A stretch of DNA of 64,000 bases from the NCBI RefSeq assembly GCF_900086655.1, contig NZ_LT575476.1, positions 2,329,869 to 2,393,868 on the forward strand, given 5' to 3'. Positions 43,082 to 52,118 of the stretch are shown here, piece by piece. The notes beneath the pieces are model-generated. The model saw nothing but the letters and a program-made list of their open reading frames with translations, was not told the DNA's origin and searched no databases. Origin of the DNA: Paenibacillus tuaregi. GTDB taxonomy: Bacteria > Bacillota > Bacilli > Paenibacillales > Paenibacillaceae. Made by a program: the position numbers and the translations under genes. Positions within the stretch are counted from its first letter, which is position 1, and every line of letters begins with the position of its first letter.

Positions 43082-43759
43082 TTGAAAACGATACTTATCG
43101 CAGATGATGACAAACATATCCAAACGCTGCTTCAACATGTGATAACCCTGGAGGGATACCGGATCGTCCAAGCCGGCGACGGGCTGGAAGCCAAAGCAAA
43201 GCTGGAGCAGGAAGCCGTTGACCTGGCGGTGATTGATATCATGATGCCTAACATGGATGGACTTGCATTATGTGAGTTTATCCGCAGCCAGTACGATATT
43301 CCTATTATCCTGCTTACTGCCAAGGACCAGCTGCCGGATAAGGAACAGGGCTACCGGCGGGGAACTGATGATTACGTGACCAAGCCGTTCGAGCCCAAGG
43401 AATTGATGTTTCGTATCAAAGCCTTGTTCCGAAGGTACTCCGTTGCCTCCAGTGACAAGATACGCCTCAACCGGCTTGTCATAGACCGCCAGAATTATGA
43501 GGTGTCGGATGGCCATTCAGACATTCTGCTGCCGATGAAGGAGTTTGAGCTGCTCGCACAGCTTGCCCAGTATCCTGGAAGACTGTTCTCCAGGGAGGAT
43601 CTGATCCGGCTGGTTTGGGGAGAAGACTATGAAGGCGATGAGCGGACGGTGGACGTGCATATTAAGAGACTAAGGCAGCGCTTCACAGATTACCAGGAAG
43701 ACTTCACGATCCAGACCGTTCGCGGCATCGGTTATAAGCTGGAGGTGGGCGCACCTTGA
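43082..43759 (+). CDS. hssR: Haem-response two-component regulator HssR
   Basis: 225 residues of the OmpR class. The receiver has Asp52 (IDIMMP) and Lys in VTKPFEP; the winged helix ends GEDYEGDERTVDVHIKRLRQ and TVRGIGYKLE. The receiver and the DYEGDERTVDVHIKRLRQR block are very close to S. aureus HssR as I remember it. The TTG at 43082 is chosen because TATAAT at 43043-43048 lies within the longer frame. It is coupled to hssS by a TTGA overlap. It should activate hrtBA when haem is in excess. Confidence 0.85.
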   Translation: MKTILIADDDKHIQTLLQHVITLEGYRIVQAGDGLEAKAKLEQEAVDLAVIDIMMPNMDGLALCEFIRSQYDIPIILLTAKDQLPDKEQGYRRGTDDYVTKPFEPKELMFRIKALFRRYSVASSDKIRLNRLVIDRQNYEVSDGHSDILLPMKEFELLAQLAQYPGRLFSREDLIRLVWGEDYEGDERTVDVHIKRLRQRFTDYQEDFTIQTVRGIGYKLEVGAP

Positions 43760-45132
43760 GATCTCTTTATTCACGGGTGTTCCTGATTACGCTGGCAACC
43801 GTCATCTTCAGCAGTCTTGCCGGGTTTCTCGTGTCTAATATTTACTACCATATGAAGCTGAAGCCGTTTAATGATGAGAAGTTGGTGAAGATCGCTGTTA
43901 ATATGAAGAATTATGTTGAAGACCACCCGGCCGATGCCAAAGCTTATCTCAGGAGCACAGCGGCTTTGGGTTATGAAATGCTGCTTGTAAGCAGACAAGG
44001 GCAGGAGATTTCCTATGGAAGCCCGTTCCGGGAGAAGGACCTGGCGCCGGAATCTCTGCAGATGGTGTTGAGCGGACAAATCTACCACGGGGTGGCGCAT
44101 TTCCCAAACACCCCGTTTGTCACGGGGTTCTTTGATAATACCCTGAGAAACACCATCGGTGTTCCTGTGACCTTAAATGGGGAAAGATATGCTCTATTTG
44201 TGAGACCCGATGTTGTGCTCCAGTTCGGGGAACTGAGAATCTTTTTTGCGCTAATTGGAGGGCTGGCTGTGGTCTTCAGTGTAGCAGCAATGCTGCTCAG
44301 CACCAGGTACCTGGTGAAGCCGATTACCCGCCTGACGGAAGCAACCAAGCGAATAGCCCAAGGTTCCTATGATATGGTTCTGCCTGTTCGAAGGCGCGAT
44401 GAGATCGGACAGCTCGCCAAACATTTCTCCACGATGAGCCGGGAGCTGGAACGGGCCGAGCAGGCGCGTCAGGAATTTGTGGCCAATGTCTCCCATGAGA
44501 TTCAGTCACCGCTTACCTCCATCCAAGGTTTCGCTGAAGCTCTGCTCAATCGGGACCTTCCGAGAGAGGAATATGAGCATTATGCCTCCATCATCAACGA
44601 GGAGAGCCGGCATCTGTCCATCCTGAGCAAGCAGCTCCTTCTGCTGTCCTCCTTGGACCAAGCTTCAGAGGGGCTGCATAAGAAGAAATTCAATTTGCGC
44701 AGCCAGCTTCGTCAGGTTGTTCAAGTCATGGAATGGCAGCTTGGGGAGAAGGATATTGCTCTGAAGTTTGAGGTTCCGGCTGACATTGAAGTGAGTGGCG
44801 ATGAGGTGTTATTGTCCCAGGTATGGATGAATCTTGTATCCAATGCGGTCAAATATATCCCGGAAGGCCGGTCTATTCATCTCAAAGCTGATTTGACAGG
44901 AGACCGGTGTGTCGTCCGGGTTACGGACACGGGGGATGGAATTGCGGAAGACCAGCTCCCCTATCTCTTTGACCGATTCTACCGGGTAGACCGTGCTCGG
45001 GAGCGTGCCTCAGGAAGCTCAGGGCTCGGATTGTCCATTGTGAAGAAGATTGTCTCCTTGCATGAAGGGACAATTGAAGTAGAGAGCAGCAGTTCAGGTA
45101 CTACCTTCAAGGTCTCCCTTCCGCTCTTGTAA
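43756..45132 (+). CDS. hssS: Haem-sensing histidine kinase HssS
   Basis: 458 residues. TM1 is at about 8-28, followed by an extracytoplasmic sensor of about 130 residues with TPFVTGFFDNTLRNTIGVPV and ALFVRPD, both typical of HssS. TM2 (FFALIGGLAVVFSVAAMLLS) leads to HAMP, the H box NVSHEIQSPLT with His247, and an ATPase domain with NLVSNAVKYI, DTGDGIAEDQLPYLFDRFYR and GSSGLGLSIV. It starts at TTG overlapping hssR. It detects haem stress at the membrane and phosphorylates HssR. Operon order here is hssR-hssS-hrtB-hrtA, all rightward. Confidence 0.85.
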   Translation: MRSLYSRVFLITLATVIFSSLAGFLVSNIYYHMKLKPFNDEKLVKIAVNMKNYVEDHPADAKAYLRSTAALGYEMLLVSRQGQEISYGSPFREKDLAPESLQMVLSGQIYHGVAHFPNTPFVTGFFDNTLRNTIGVPVTLNGERYALFVRPDVVLQFGELRIFFALIGGLAVVFSVAAMLLSTRYLVKPITRLTEATKRIAQGSYDMVLPVRRRDEIGQLAKHFSTMSRELERAEQARQEFVANVSHEIQSPLTSIQGFAEALLNRDLPREEYEHYASIINEESRHLSILSKQLLLLSSLDQASEGLHKKKFNLRSQLRQVVQVMEWQLGEKDIALKFEVPADIEVSGDEVLLSQVWMNLVSNAVKYIPEGRSIHLKADLTGDRCVVRVTDTGDGIAEDQLPYLFDRFYRVDRARERASGSSGLGLSIVKKIVSLHEGTIEVESSSSGTTFKVSLPLL

Positions 45133-45138
45133 TTTGTT

Positions 45139-45171
45139 GTTCATACGGCGTTCATTTTCGCTTCCTATACT
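45139..45171 (+). promoter_or_regulatory. HssR-type direct repeat and promoter of hrtBA
   Basis: GTTCATACG-GC-GTTCATTTT (45139-45158) has two GTTCAT half-sites 11 bases apart, matching the GTTCATATT-N2-GTTCATATT box known for S. aureus HssR. TATACT (45166-45171) follows; no good -35 exists, as expected of an activated promoter. GGGAGGG and the hrtB ATG come next. Confidence 0.75.
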
Positions 45172-45196
45172 TTGGCTATCAAGGGAGGGAGCGAGC

Positions 45197-46312
45197 ATGT
45201 TTCTAGCACTAAGAGAAATGAGATTTGCCAAAACACGTTATGCGCTAATTGTGATCATTATGCTGCTGGTGTCATTCCTGGTCATGTTTGTGACCGGCTT
45301 GGCCCGGGGCCTTGCTTACGCCAATGCATCGTCCATTGAGAATATGCCAGCGGATTATTTCATCGTACAAAAGGATGCCGGGCAGCGGTTTGGGCGATCT
45401 GTGGTTACCCCAGATACACTGAGCCAGGCTGCTTCGATTGTCGGGCAAAAGAATGTGCAGCCGCTGGGTGTACAAATGACCACAGTGACTCAAGGCGGGG
45501 AAGGAACGAAGACGGATGTGACCCTGTTCGCCGCAGACCCGGGGGGCTGGATTATGCCGGAAGTGATTGAGGGCAGCAGGAGAACCGGATCGGATGAAGT
45601 GCTGGCGGACAGCAAGCTTAAAGAATCGGGATTCCGGCTTGGCAGCCAGATCCATGATCAAATGACGGGTGCAGAGTGGACGGTAGCAGGATTTGTCAAA
45701 AACGAATCCTACAGCCATACCCCTGTTGTATATATGGATATGCAGCAGTGGGATAGCTGGAAGGCAAAGTTCACAGCTAAGCCAGGTACAGCCAAGGAGG
45801 AGACCACCTATAATACAATAGCGGTCAAAGCAGACAACGGTCAGGCGGATAAGCTTGCGTCCAAGCTGGGGGATATGCAGATCCTGAGTAAGAAATCCGC
45901 GATTTCCGCAATTCCCGGTTATAAGGAAGAGCAGGGGAGTTTGCTGATGATGATTACATTTCTATTCGTCATTTCCGGTTTTGTACTTGCGGTATTCTTC
46001 TATGTTATAACGATTCAGAAGACAAGCCAATTCGGTATTCTGAAAGCGATGGGCACAAGCTCAGGTTATCTGGCGAGAAGCGTTCTCGCCCAAGTTCTGA
46101 TGCTTACCATAAGCAGTCTGGCTGTCAGCCTGCTGCTCGTGGCGGCCGCTAACCGTCTTCTGCCTGATTCGATGCCGTTCAAGCTGGATGCCGGCAGCAT
46201 TGTCCTAACGAGCGTTTTGTTTGTAGTGATGGCGGTAGCCGGTTCGCTGATTTCTGTAGTTAAAGTCGCCAAAGTGGACGCTTTGGACGCGATAGGGAGG
46301 GTATCCGCATGA
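45197..46312 (+). CDS. hrtB: Haem efflux ABC transporter permease HrtB
   Basis: 371 residues with MacB/FtsX-like topology. TM1 (YALIVIIMLLVSFLVMFVTGL) precedes a large extracellular domain of about 220 residues, then three helices starting LLMMITFLFVISGFVLAVFFYVITIQKTSQFGILKAMG and ending VDALDAIGR. The AVFFYVITIQKTSQFGILKA block agrees with HrtB. With HrtA it removes toxic haem from the membrane. The ATG at 45197 behind GGGAGGG is preferred to the 21-codon-longer frame, which runs through the promoter. Its stop overlaps hrtA (ATGA). Confidence 0.85.
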   Translation: MFLALREMRFAKTRYALIVIIMLLVSFLVMFVTGLARGLAYANASSIENMPADYFIVQKDAGQRFGRSVVTPDTLSQAASIVGQKNVQPLGVQMTTVTQGGEGTKTDVTLFAADPGGWIMPEVIEGSRRTGSDEVLADSKLKESGFRLGSQIHDQMTGAEWTVAGFVKNESYSHTPVVYMDMQQWDSWKAKFTAKPGTAKEETTYNTIAVKADNGQADKLASKLGDMQILSKKSAISAIPGYKEEQGSLLMMITFLFVISGFVLAVFFYVITIQKTSQFGILKAMGTSSGYLARSVLAQVLMLTISSLAVSLLLVAAANRLLPDSMPFKLDAGSIVLTSVLFVVMAVAGSLISVVKVAKVDALDAIGRVSA

Positions 46313-47004
46313 CAGCCAAACTCATACTTGAACAGATTACCCATGTTTACGGAGACGGCGACGCGCAGTTAAAGGTGCTTGACCAGCTGTCGCTTCAAGT
46401 GAATGCGGGGGAACTCGTTGCGGTTATCGGTCCTTCGGGATCAGGAAAAAGCACCTTCCTCTCCATTGCCGGGGCTTTGCTTACTCCAACCAGCGGCCAG
46501 GTGTTTGTAGACGGGGAGAAGCTCTCGGAGCACAGCGCCCATGAACTGGAGCAGCTGAGACTGAATCATATTGGATTCATATTTCAAAGCGCGAATCTGA
46601 TTCCTTACTTGAAGGTGGAGGAGCAGCTGCTGCTGGTGGCCAAGCTCGCGGGAACGGATAAAGGCAAAGCAGTCAGTCGGGCACGTGAGCTTCTCGAGAG
46701 ATTGGGCCTGCAGCATCGCCGCAGGCATTATCCTCACCAGCTGTCCGGCGGAGAGCGCCAGCGGGTTGCAATTGCGAGGGCCTGGATGAATAATCCGGCC
46801 GTCTTGTATGCGGATGAACCGACAGCAAGTCTGGATGCAACCAGGGGGCATGATGTGGTCAGCATGCTGGCAGGGGAAGTTAAGGCGGAGGGGAAGGCAG
46901 CGGTGATGGTTACCCATGATGAGCGGGTTCTCTCCTTATGTGACCGTGTGCTTCGATTGGAGAACGGAGCGTTAATTGAGGAGACCGCAGAAATTTTGGT
47001 ATAG
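46309..47004 (+). CDS. hrtA: Haem efflux ABC transporter ATPase HrtA
   Basis: 231 residues, LolD/MacB-type ATPase: Walker A GPSGSGKST, Q-loop FIFQSANLIPYLKVEEQL, signature LSGGERQRVA, Walker B VLYADEPTASLD, H-loop VTHDERVL. The FIFQS-LIPYLKV-EQL stretch is shared with HrtA. It overlaps hrtB by four bases and is the last ATPase of the haem operon. A 37-codon membrane protein gene follows after 102 bases. Confidence 0.87.
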   Translation: MTAKLILEQITHVYGDGDAQLKVLDQLSLQVNAGELVAVIGPSGSGKSTFLSIAGALLTPTSGQVFVDGEKLSEHSAHELEQLRLNHIGFIFQSANLIPYLKVEEQLLLVAKLAGTDKGKAVSRARELLERLGLQHRRRHYPHQLSGGERQRVAIARAWMNNPAVLYADEPTASLDATRGHDVVSMLAGEVKAEGKAAVMVTHDERVLSLCDRVLRLENGALIEETAEILV

Positions 47005-47106
47005 TAGCCAAAATCTCAGGTTTACTTTACAATAAAATGGATTTGGCAAATGACGCTAGAATAGCAGTCGCAGCTGCGATGTAAAGTGACCATGGGAGGT
47101 TATGTA

Positions 47107-47220
47107 TTGTTCCTAGTTTATTTCCTGATCCTGATTGTAGCCGTCTTCATTATATGGGCGACCTTTTGGGTTACGCGGAAGGCGTACTCCAGAAAGTGGG
47201 ACCAGCCCGACGACGAATAA
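47107..47220 (+). CDS. 37-residue single-helix membrane protein
   Basis: TTG at 47107, seven bases after GGGAGG, opens a 37-codon frame: one hydrophobic helix (FLVYFLILIVAVFIIWATFW) and a basic-then-acidic tail (RKAYSRKWDQPDDE). No family recognised. It lies between hrtA and a strong terminator on the same strand, so it is probably the last gene of the haem unit or has its own promoter. Small membrane proteins of this size often attach to larger membrane complexes. Of the rest of the 328-base gap, only a 12-base palindrome TCGCAGCTGCGA (47068-47079) stands out. Confidence 0.6.
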   Translation: MFLVYFLILIVAVFIIWATFWVTRKAYSRKWDQPDDE

Positions 47221-47237
47221 ATAACTTTCATAACCAA

Positions 47238-47273
47238 GAGAAAGCATGCTTGCAGCCAAGCATGCTTTCTTTG
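47238..47273 (+). terminator. Terminator after the hrt region
   Basis: Stem AGAAAGCATGCTTG / CAAGCATGCTTTCT with loop CAGC, then TTGTG. It is nearly symmetrical, so it may also end the minus-strand AraC gene, which stops 60 bases further on. Confidence 0.85.
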
Positions 47274-47332
47274 TGTATACAAATTCTCCAAGCCTATGTC
47301 CTGCTGCCCTGCTCTGGTCCTTAAATATACGC

Positions 47333-48184
47333 TTAGACTTTCAAGCTGAGCCCGTTCATCTTACGGAAACTAAGAGGGGAGACTCCCATAATGATCTTAA
47401 AGGTGCGGCCGAAATGGGAGCAGTTGTCAAATCCGACCTGTTCCGCGATTTCGGTAATGTTGTAGGAGGAGCTCGTAAGCAGCTCACGGGCTTTCTTAAT
47501 TCTCAGATTGTTGAGATACTCGATGAACGTAAAGCCGGTTGTCTCCTTGAAGGTCCGGCTCAAATAAGAGGGGCTGATCGAGAACTGCTGGGCGATCTGG
47601 CAAATCTGCAGGCGTTCCGCATAGTGATTGTCAATAAAGTTAACAATCTCGAGTACTTTCTTATGTGTCCGGTTAGTCTCGGCCGTATGCTTGCTGCCGC
47701 TGTCATGGACCTTACGGTTAAGGAACAGCAGCAGCTCTAGCAGCAGAATCTGCTGGTACTGCTCGTAGCCAAAGGCCTGTTTGTCGCCTTCCTGAATCAT
47801 TTTGTGAAAAAGATGCTCAACGAAGTGCTGATCCTTGCCGCTAAGCTTAAGTGCGCTGATGCCGCTTTCAAAGAACGAAAGCATGCCCTCAATTTCCCGG
47901 CTGGCACAGAGGGGGTGAAGAAACTCTTTTTTGAATACCAACGTAATTCTCTCATACAAATGCCTGCTGGAATTGACAAGCCTGTGAACCTCACTTGCCC
48001 GAATGAACAGCAGCGTTCCACCAACGACTTGGTGCGTCTGATCTCCAACCATGTAGTACAGATTTCCGGAAATGAAATACAAAATTTCGTATGCGTCATG
48101 ATAATGGCTGGCAGGCATGCTGGAGACTACTCTTGTCTTACGGCTGATCTCAAAAAGGTTGCTTTGATAAAACTCCGGTTTCAT
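47333..48184 (-). CDS. AraC-family regulator with cupin sensor domain
   Basis: 283 residues. The N-terminal cupin (HYHDAYEILYFISGNLYYMVGDQ, and LLFIRASEVHRL) is followed by two AraC helix-turn-helix motifs (LQICQIAQQFSISPSYLSRTF and YNITEIAEQVGFDNCSHFGRTF) and the PLSFRK end. Such proteins usually control carbohydrate genes. It is divergent from the chitosanase gene with 261 bases between, so that gene is the likely target. AAGGAGG lies six bases before the ATG. The target is inferred from position. Confidence 0.87.
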   Translation of the reverse strand: MKPEFYQSNLFEISRKTRVVSSMPASHYHDAYEILYFISGNLYYMVGDQTHQVVGGTLLFIRASEVHRLVNSSRHLYERITLVFKKEFLHPLCASREIEGMLSFFESGISALKLSGKDQHFVEHLFHKMIQEGDKQAFGYEQYQQILLLELLLFLNRKVHDSGSKHTAETNRTHKKVLEIVNFIDNHYAERLQICQIAQQFSISPSYLSRTFKETTGFTFIEYLNNLRIKKARELLTSSSYNITEIAEQVGFDNCSHFGRTFKIIMGVSPLSFRKMNGLSLKV

Positions 48185-48445
48185 ACAGCACCTCCTTAAA
48201 ATGGATTGTAGGACGGGAACAAAATGAAAGCAATATATGTATAAAAATTTAATATTTACAAGAGGATATGTGCTGCTTCTGTAAACATTTCTGTAATAAA
48301 ATTAAAGCGCATTTAAATTCAGGAAGAACAGGAGGGATGTAGAGGACACGCAATTTTCCCGGTAATTATCAGGCTTTGTAACAAGAAATGGAGGAGTTTA
48401 ATTCTGTAAATTAGTTAAAACGCTTAAATTAATCTAAAGGGAGAG

Positions 48446-49351
48446 ATGAATTTGTATAATGCGCGGAGCAAGGGAATTAAGAAGCTGAAATCGTCCATGC
48501 TGATTATGCTTAGTTTTGCTATTACTTTATCCTTTAGCCTGTTCTCGAGCCCTTTCTCGCAGCCGGCTGCTGCTGCCGGGAATTCGGATTCCAAGTTTCC
48601 TCCAGTCGTGCTTGATATGCTAAAAAGCAAGACCGGGCTTGATAGTGAACAGTGGGACAATATCATGAAGCTGGTCAACAAGCCGGAGCAGGACAATCTG
48701 AACTGGACGAAGTACTACGGATATTGTGAGGATATTGGAGACGACCGCGGTTATACCATGACGATCTACGGAGCAACCACGGGTGGGCCTAACGATCCAG
48801 GCGGTGACGCTCCGGAGCTGTTCGAGCAGTATGACGCCGAGAAGGGGGCGAGCAATCCTTCCGTAACTGGAGCGTTTAAGCGGCTCGGCATTAAAGGAAC
48901 TTATAAAAATGGAGTTATTAACATTACGGATGGCAGCTTCTGTAAGAAGATCAACAAGCTTCAAAACGACGAGGATTGGAAAGTTGCGACTTGGAAGACT
49001 TTCTACAACATTTATATCAAATACAGTGTGGATCAGGCCCGTAAACGCGGATTCAACTCTGCCTTGACGATTGGTTCCTTCGTGGATGCGGCGCTGAATC
49101 ATGGGGCGACTGGCGGTTCTAACACGCTTCAAGGCCTTCTGTCCAAGTCAGGAAGCAGCTCAGACGAGAAGACATTCATGACTAAGTTTTATAAAGAACG
49201 TACCAAAATCGTGGACACCAACGACTATAACCAACCACCGAACGGGAAGAACCGGGTTAAGCAGTACAGCAACCTCATGAACATGGGTGAAACGGATCTG
49301 AAGAATGCGGATTCAGCCATTGCACAGGTTACAGACTGGGAAATGCAGTAA
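48446..49351 (+). CDS. Secreted chitosanase, glycoside hydrolase family 46
   Basis: 301 residues. The signal peptide is long (positive region, core MLIMLSFAITLSFSLFSS, cleavage near AAAAGN). The GH46 region reads YYGYCEDIGDDRGYTMTIYG, with the family Asp/Arg-Gly pattern. The proton-donor Glu is expected in NKPEQDN just before it, and FVDAALNHGA lies in the second lobe. It cuts beta-1,4 bonds in chitosan outside the cell. It is monocistronic with a terminator 13 bases after the stop. An AraC gene faces it. The start at 48446 has AAAGGGAG close by; a TTG two codons later is possible. Confidence 0.9.
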   Translation: MNLYNARSKGIKKLKSSMLIMLSFAITLSFSLFSSPFSQPAAAAGNSDSKFPPVVLDMLKSKTGLDSEQWDNIMKLVNKPEQDNLNWTKYYGYCEDIGDDRGYTMTIYGATTGGPNDPGGDAPELFEQYDAEKGASNPSVTGAFKRLGIKGTYKNGVINITDGSFCKKINKLQNDEDWKVATWKTFYNIYIKYSVDQARKRGFNSALTIGSFVDAALNHGATGGSNTLQGLLSKSGSSSDEKTFMTKFYKERTKIVDTNDYNQPPNGKNRVKQYSNLMNMGETDLKNADSAIAQVTDWEMQ

Positions 49352-49363
49352 ACCTAAATTATG

Positions 49364-49397
49364 AACCGCCGATCTTGAAAGAGACGGCGGTTTGTTT
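49364..49397 (+). terminator. Terminator of the chitosanase gene
   Basis: Stem AACCGCCG / CGGCGGTT around ATCTTGAAAGAGA, then TGTTTA. Confidence 0.82.
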
Positions 49398-49444
49398 ATC
49401 CCTAGTCCGCATTGCACCTAACCAAGGGTAAAGGAGATGAATCG

Positions 49445-52042
49445 ATGTTAAATGGATACTCTTCGACGAAAAACCGGTTCGTAAGAGGTTTGAGCTTAGG
49501 ACTGGTTCTTCTGCTTCTCATTATGGACATGGCTGGTGCTGTACGCGCTGAGGAGCAGAGTGAGAGCAGCGAGAGCTTTGAAGCCGCCGCAGCCCAAGAA
49601 ACGTTGGCTGAATGGATCTTTAAAGACAAGGGTGAGAACGGTGTGTTTGCCGCAACCGGAGGTGTGTTTCATTCTCTGTCATCTTTGCGTGATGTAGGAA
49701 CGAACACAGACAAGTATACGTACGAACCGGGGGAGAACAGCGTCCGCAATCAGGGTTGGGATAACGGAAAGGGCACAAAATATTGGGAGGCATCCCTTTC
49801 TACACAAGGCTACGAGAATCTTACCTTAAGCTCCCAACAGACTTCTTCCAGCACGGGTCCTAAAGACTTTAAGGTCCAATTCAGCACGGATCAGACGAAC
49901 TGGACCGATATTCCCGGCGGGACCCTTGTGCTGTCGGAGAACAATTTCAGCTGCTCCGGTAATAAATGCAAGCTTAATCAACTTCCGGTCCCCGAAGGAG
50001 CAAGCGATCAGAGCCAGCTGTATATCCGCTGGGTTGTTAATTCAACAACAAGTGTAAGTGGAGGCAAGGTATCAAGTTCAGGTTCAAGCCGGATCAAGGA
50101 CATTGTCATTGCTGGCACACGCAAGGGAGGCGGAGGCCCGGTAGATCCACCAACTGTGGAGATCGGCAAGGCACCTGCCGCAGGAGCAACGAATGTGGCC
50201 CTGAATGCGGCAGTGACGGTTAAGTTCAACAAGGCAATTACGCTTGACTCCGCCTTGAAGCCGTCAATTACAGACAGTAATAACAGTCCGGTCGGCAACG
50301 TCTCCGCTTCGCTCAGCAGTGACGATACAGTAAAGATCAACCATGCTAATTTTGCCTCAGGCAAAACCTATAAGGTGACTCTGCCCAAAGGAATGGTTAA
50401 GGGGGCTTCCGACGGGTTGCCAACCACGGCCGACATCTCATGGAGCTTTAAAACAGGATCGCCTGATTCCGGCAACAAGACACCTACCCTGCTCAACATG
50501 ACATTTAATGGAGATCCTAAGACCAGTATTGCCTTTGACTGGTATACCGCTGATACCGTTAGAGGGACAGTCGTTCAGGTTGCTGAGGCTGATCAGGCAG
50601 GCGGAGGAGAATTTCCTGGGGACACGGCTATTTCATTCGAGGGAACCTCTACCGTCATTGAAACGTTGATGACAGCCAGCGATAGAAGCGGCAAGAAATA
50701 CAAGAAGTTTGCCAGTCACAAGGTTATTGCAAGCGGTCTCAAACCGGGAACTAAGTATGTGTACCGGGTTGGTAACGGGGATGACGACGGCTGGAGCGAG
50801 ACCGGCTCCTTCATGACAGACAAAGCCAATAATCAGGATTTTCATTTCCTCTATGTGACCGACACTCAAGGGTCCAGTAAATCCAATTTCGAGTTGTGGC
50901 AGGATACCTTCAAGCGGGCTATTGAGAAGACGGTTGATCCGAAGTTTGTGCTGCTGACTGGGGATTTGACGGACGACGGGGACTTGGAGCAGCTGTGGCA
51001 GTGGTTCCTTGGTGTGCCGAAGAAGGAGTTCGCCAATGTTCCATTTGCTCCGATTATCGGGAACCATGAGGTGGAGGATAACCCGAACAACAACTTCTTC
51101 TATCACTTCAATCTGCCTAAGGATGTAGGAACAGGAGCGCATGATGGCTCCGTATATGCCTTTGAGTACGGAGATGCCTTGTTCATGCAGATGAACTCCC
51201 AGTATGAGGGGGATGTCAAGCCTTACAAAGCTGACCCTGAATTCACGAAGCAGCTGGAGTGGATGAGAAACACAGTTGCGAAGTCAGATAAGAAGTGGAA
51301 GTTCGTTTCGATGCATAAAGGGCCGTATTCATCCGGCGACAACGCCACTGCTGAGGATGACCGGGTTCAGTTTTACCGGAAATATCTGATCCCTGTTTTT
51401 GATGAACTGGGTGTGGATATGGTATTTGAAGGGCACGACCACATGTATATGCGGTCCTATCAGATGCTGAATAACGTTCCGATTAAGAATGTCATTATTG
51501 ATGAACAAGGAAATGTCGTAAATCCTAAAGGCACTGTGTACCTGATGGGCAACTCGGCAGCCTCCAAGTTCTACGATCGGAACCCGGATGCGGACACCTT
51601 CTTTGCGGCGAAGAATGAGCAGCCGAACAAGAAGATGTTCATTGATGTCTCCATCACAAATGAGGTTCTAAAGTTCACCTCTTATACTGCGGTTAAGGAT
51701 AAACCGATCGCTGTATATGAGGCGTATAGTATCAAGCGGACAGATGGTAAACCGAATAAGGTCGAGAATCCAAGCGCCGTGAAGCAGTCCGGCAACCGTG
51801 CGGTGATTTCGTGGAAAGCGCCAGCCTCAGGCTCAGAGCCGGTCAGGGGTTACCGGATCTATGAGAAGAACGATAAGGTCAGCAAGAATTGGAGCGTTTA
51901 TGTTCCGGCAGTCAGTGGACAGACCAATTACAGCTACACGGTAAATAATATCGATGCGGGCAAAGCTTATAATTTTGTGATTAAGGCGGTTGGGACCAGA
52001 AACAATTCGGATGCGGCAGAAGCTGAAGTATCCGGGAATTAA
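49445..52042 (+). CDS. Secreted multidomain metallophosphoesterase (purple acid phosphatase-like)
   Basis: 865 residues. Signal peptide (LGLVLLLLIMDMAGAVRA) leads to a beta-rich N-terminal module of about 200 residues resembling lamin-tail or discoidin-type adhesive domains. A Big_5 Ig-like domain follows (VEIGKAPAAGATNVALNAAV to ISWSFKTG), then a purple-acid-phosphatase N-terminal fibronectin-like domain (KTSIAFDWYT). The metallophosphatase core has LTGDLTDDGD, GNHEVEDNPNN, SMHKGPYSSG and FEGHDHMYMRS. A fibronectin type III domain closes the chain. It probably releases phosphate from organic esters outside the cell. The ATG at 49445 behind AAGGAGATG is chosen over one 11 codons upstream. Confidence 0.87.
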   Translation: MLNGYSSTKNRFVRGLSLGLVLLLLIMDMAGAVRAEEQSESSESFEAAAAQETLAEWIFKDKGENGVFAATGGVFHSLSSLRDVGTNTDKYTYEPGENSVRNQGWDNGKGTKYWEASLSTQGYENLTLSSQQTSSSTGPKDFKVQFSTDQTNWTDIPGGTLVLSENNFSCSGNKCKLNQLPVPEGASDQSQLYIRWVVNSTTSVSGGKVSSSGSSRIKDIVIAGTRKGGGGPVDPPTVEIGKAPAAGATNVALNAAVTVKFNKAITLDSALKPSITDSNNSPVGNVSASLSSDDTVKINHANFASGKTYKVTLPKGMVKGASDGLPTTADISWSFKTGSPDSGNKTPTLLNMTFNGDPKTSIAFDWYTADTVRGTVVQVAEADQAGGGEFPGDTAISFEGTSTVIETLMTASDRSGKKYKKFASHKVIASGLKPGTKYVYRVGNGDDDGWSETGSFMTDKANNQDFHFLYVTDTQGSSKSNFELWQDTFKRAIEKTVDPKFVLLTGDLTDDGDLEQLWQWFLGVPKKEFANVPFAPIIGNHEVEDNPNNNFFYHFNLPKDVGTGAHDGSVYAFEYGDALFMQMNSQYEGDVKPYKADPEFTKQLEWMRNTVAKSDKKWKFVSMHKGPYSSGDNATAEDDRVQFYRKYLIPVFDELGVDMVFEGHDHMYMRSYQMLNNVPIKNVIIDEQGNVVNPKGTVYLMGNSAASKFYDRNPDADTFFAAKNEQPNKKMFIDVSITNEVLKFTSYTAVKDKPIAVYEAYSIKRTDGKPNKVENPSAVKQSGNRAVISWKAPASGSEPVRGYRIYEKNDKVSKNWSVYVPAVSGQTNYSYTVNNIDAGKAYNFVIKAVGTRNNSDAAEAEVSGN

Positions 52043-52084
52043 CCTCTCGTAAGCCAAGATACATGCTGTACGAATAAACAGGCA

Positions 52085-52118
52085 AGGGGCCGTCCTTAAC
52101 GACGGCCCCTAATTTTTG
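52085..52118 (+). terminator. Terminator of the phosphatase gene
   Basis: Stem AGGGGCCGTC / GACGGCCCCT with loop CTTAAC, then AATTTTTG. Confidence 0.9.

Noticed and set aside
47246-47740. Plus-strand frame of 164 codons opposite the AraC gene
   Set aside because: It is antisense to a clear AraC-family protein, has no ribosome site, and its composition matches a shadow frame.
48297-48311. cre-like box upstream of the chitosanase gene
   Set aside because: ATTAAAGCGCATTTA has two mismatches to the consensus, including the invariant G, and no promoter could be placed around it.
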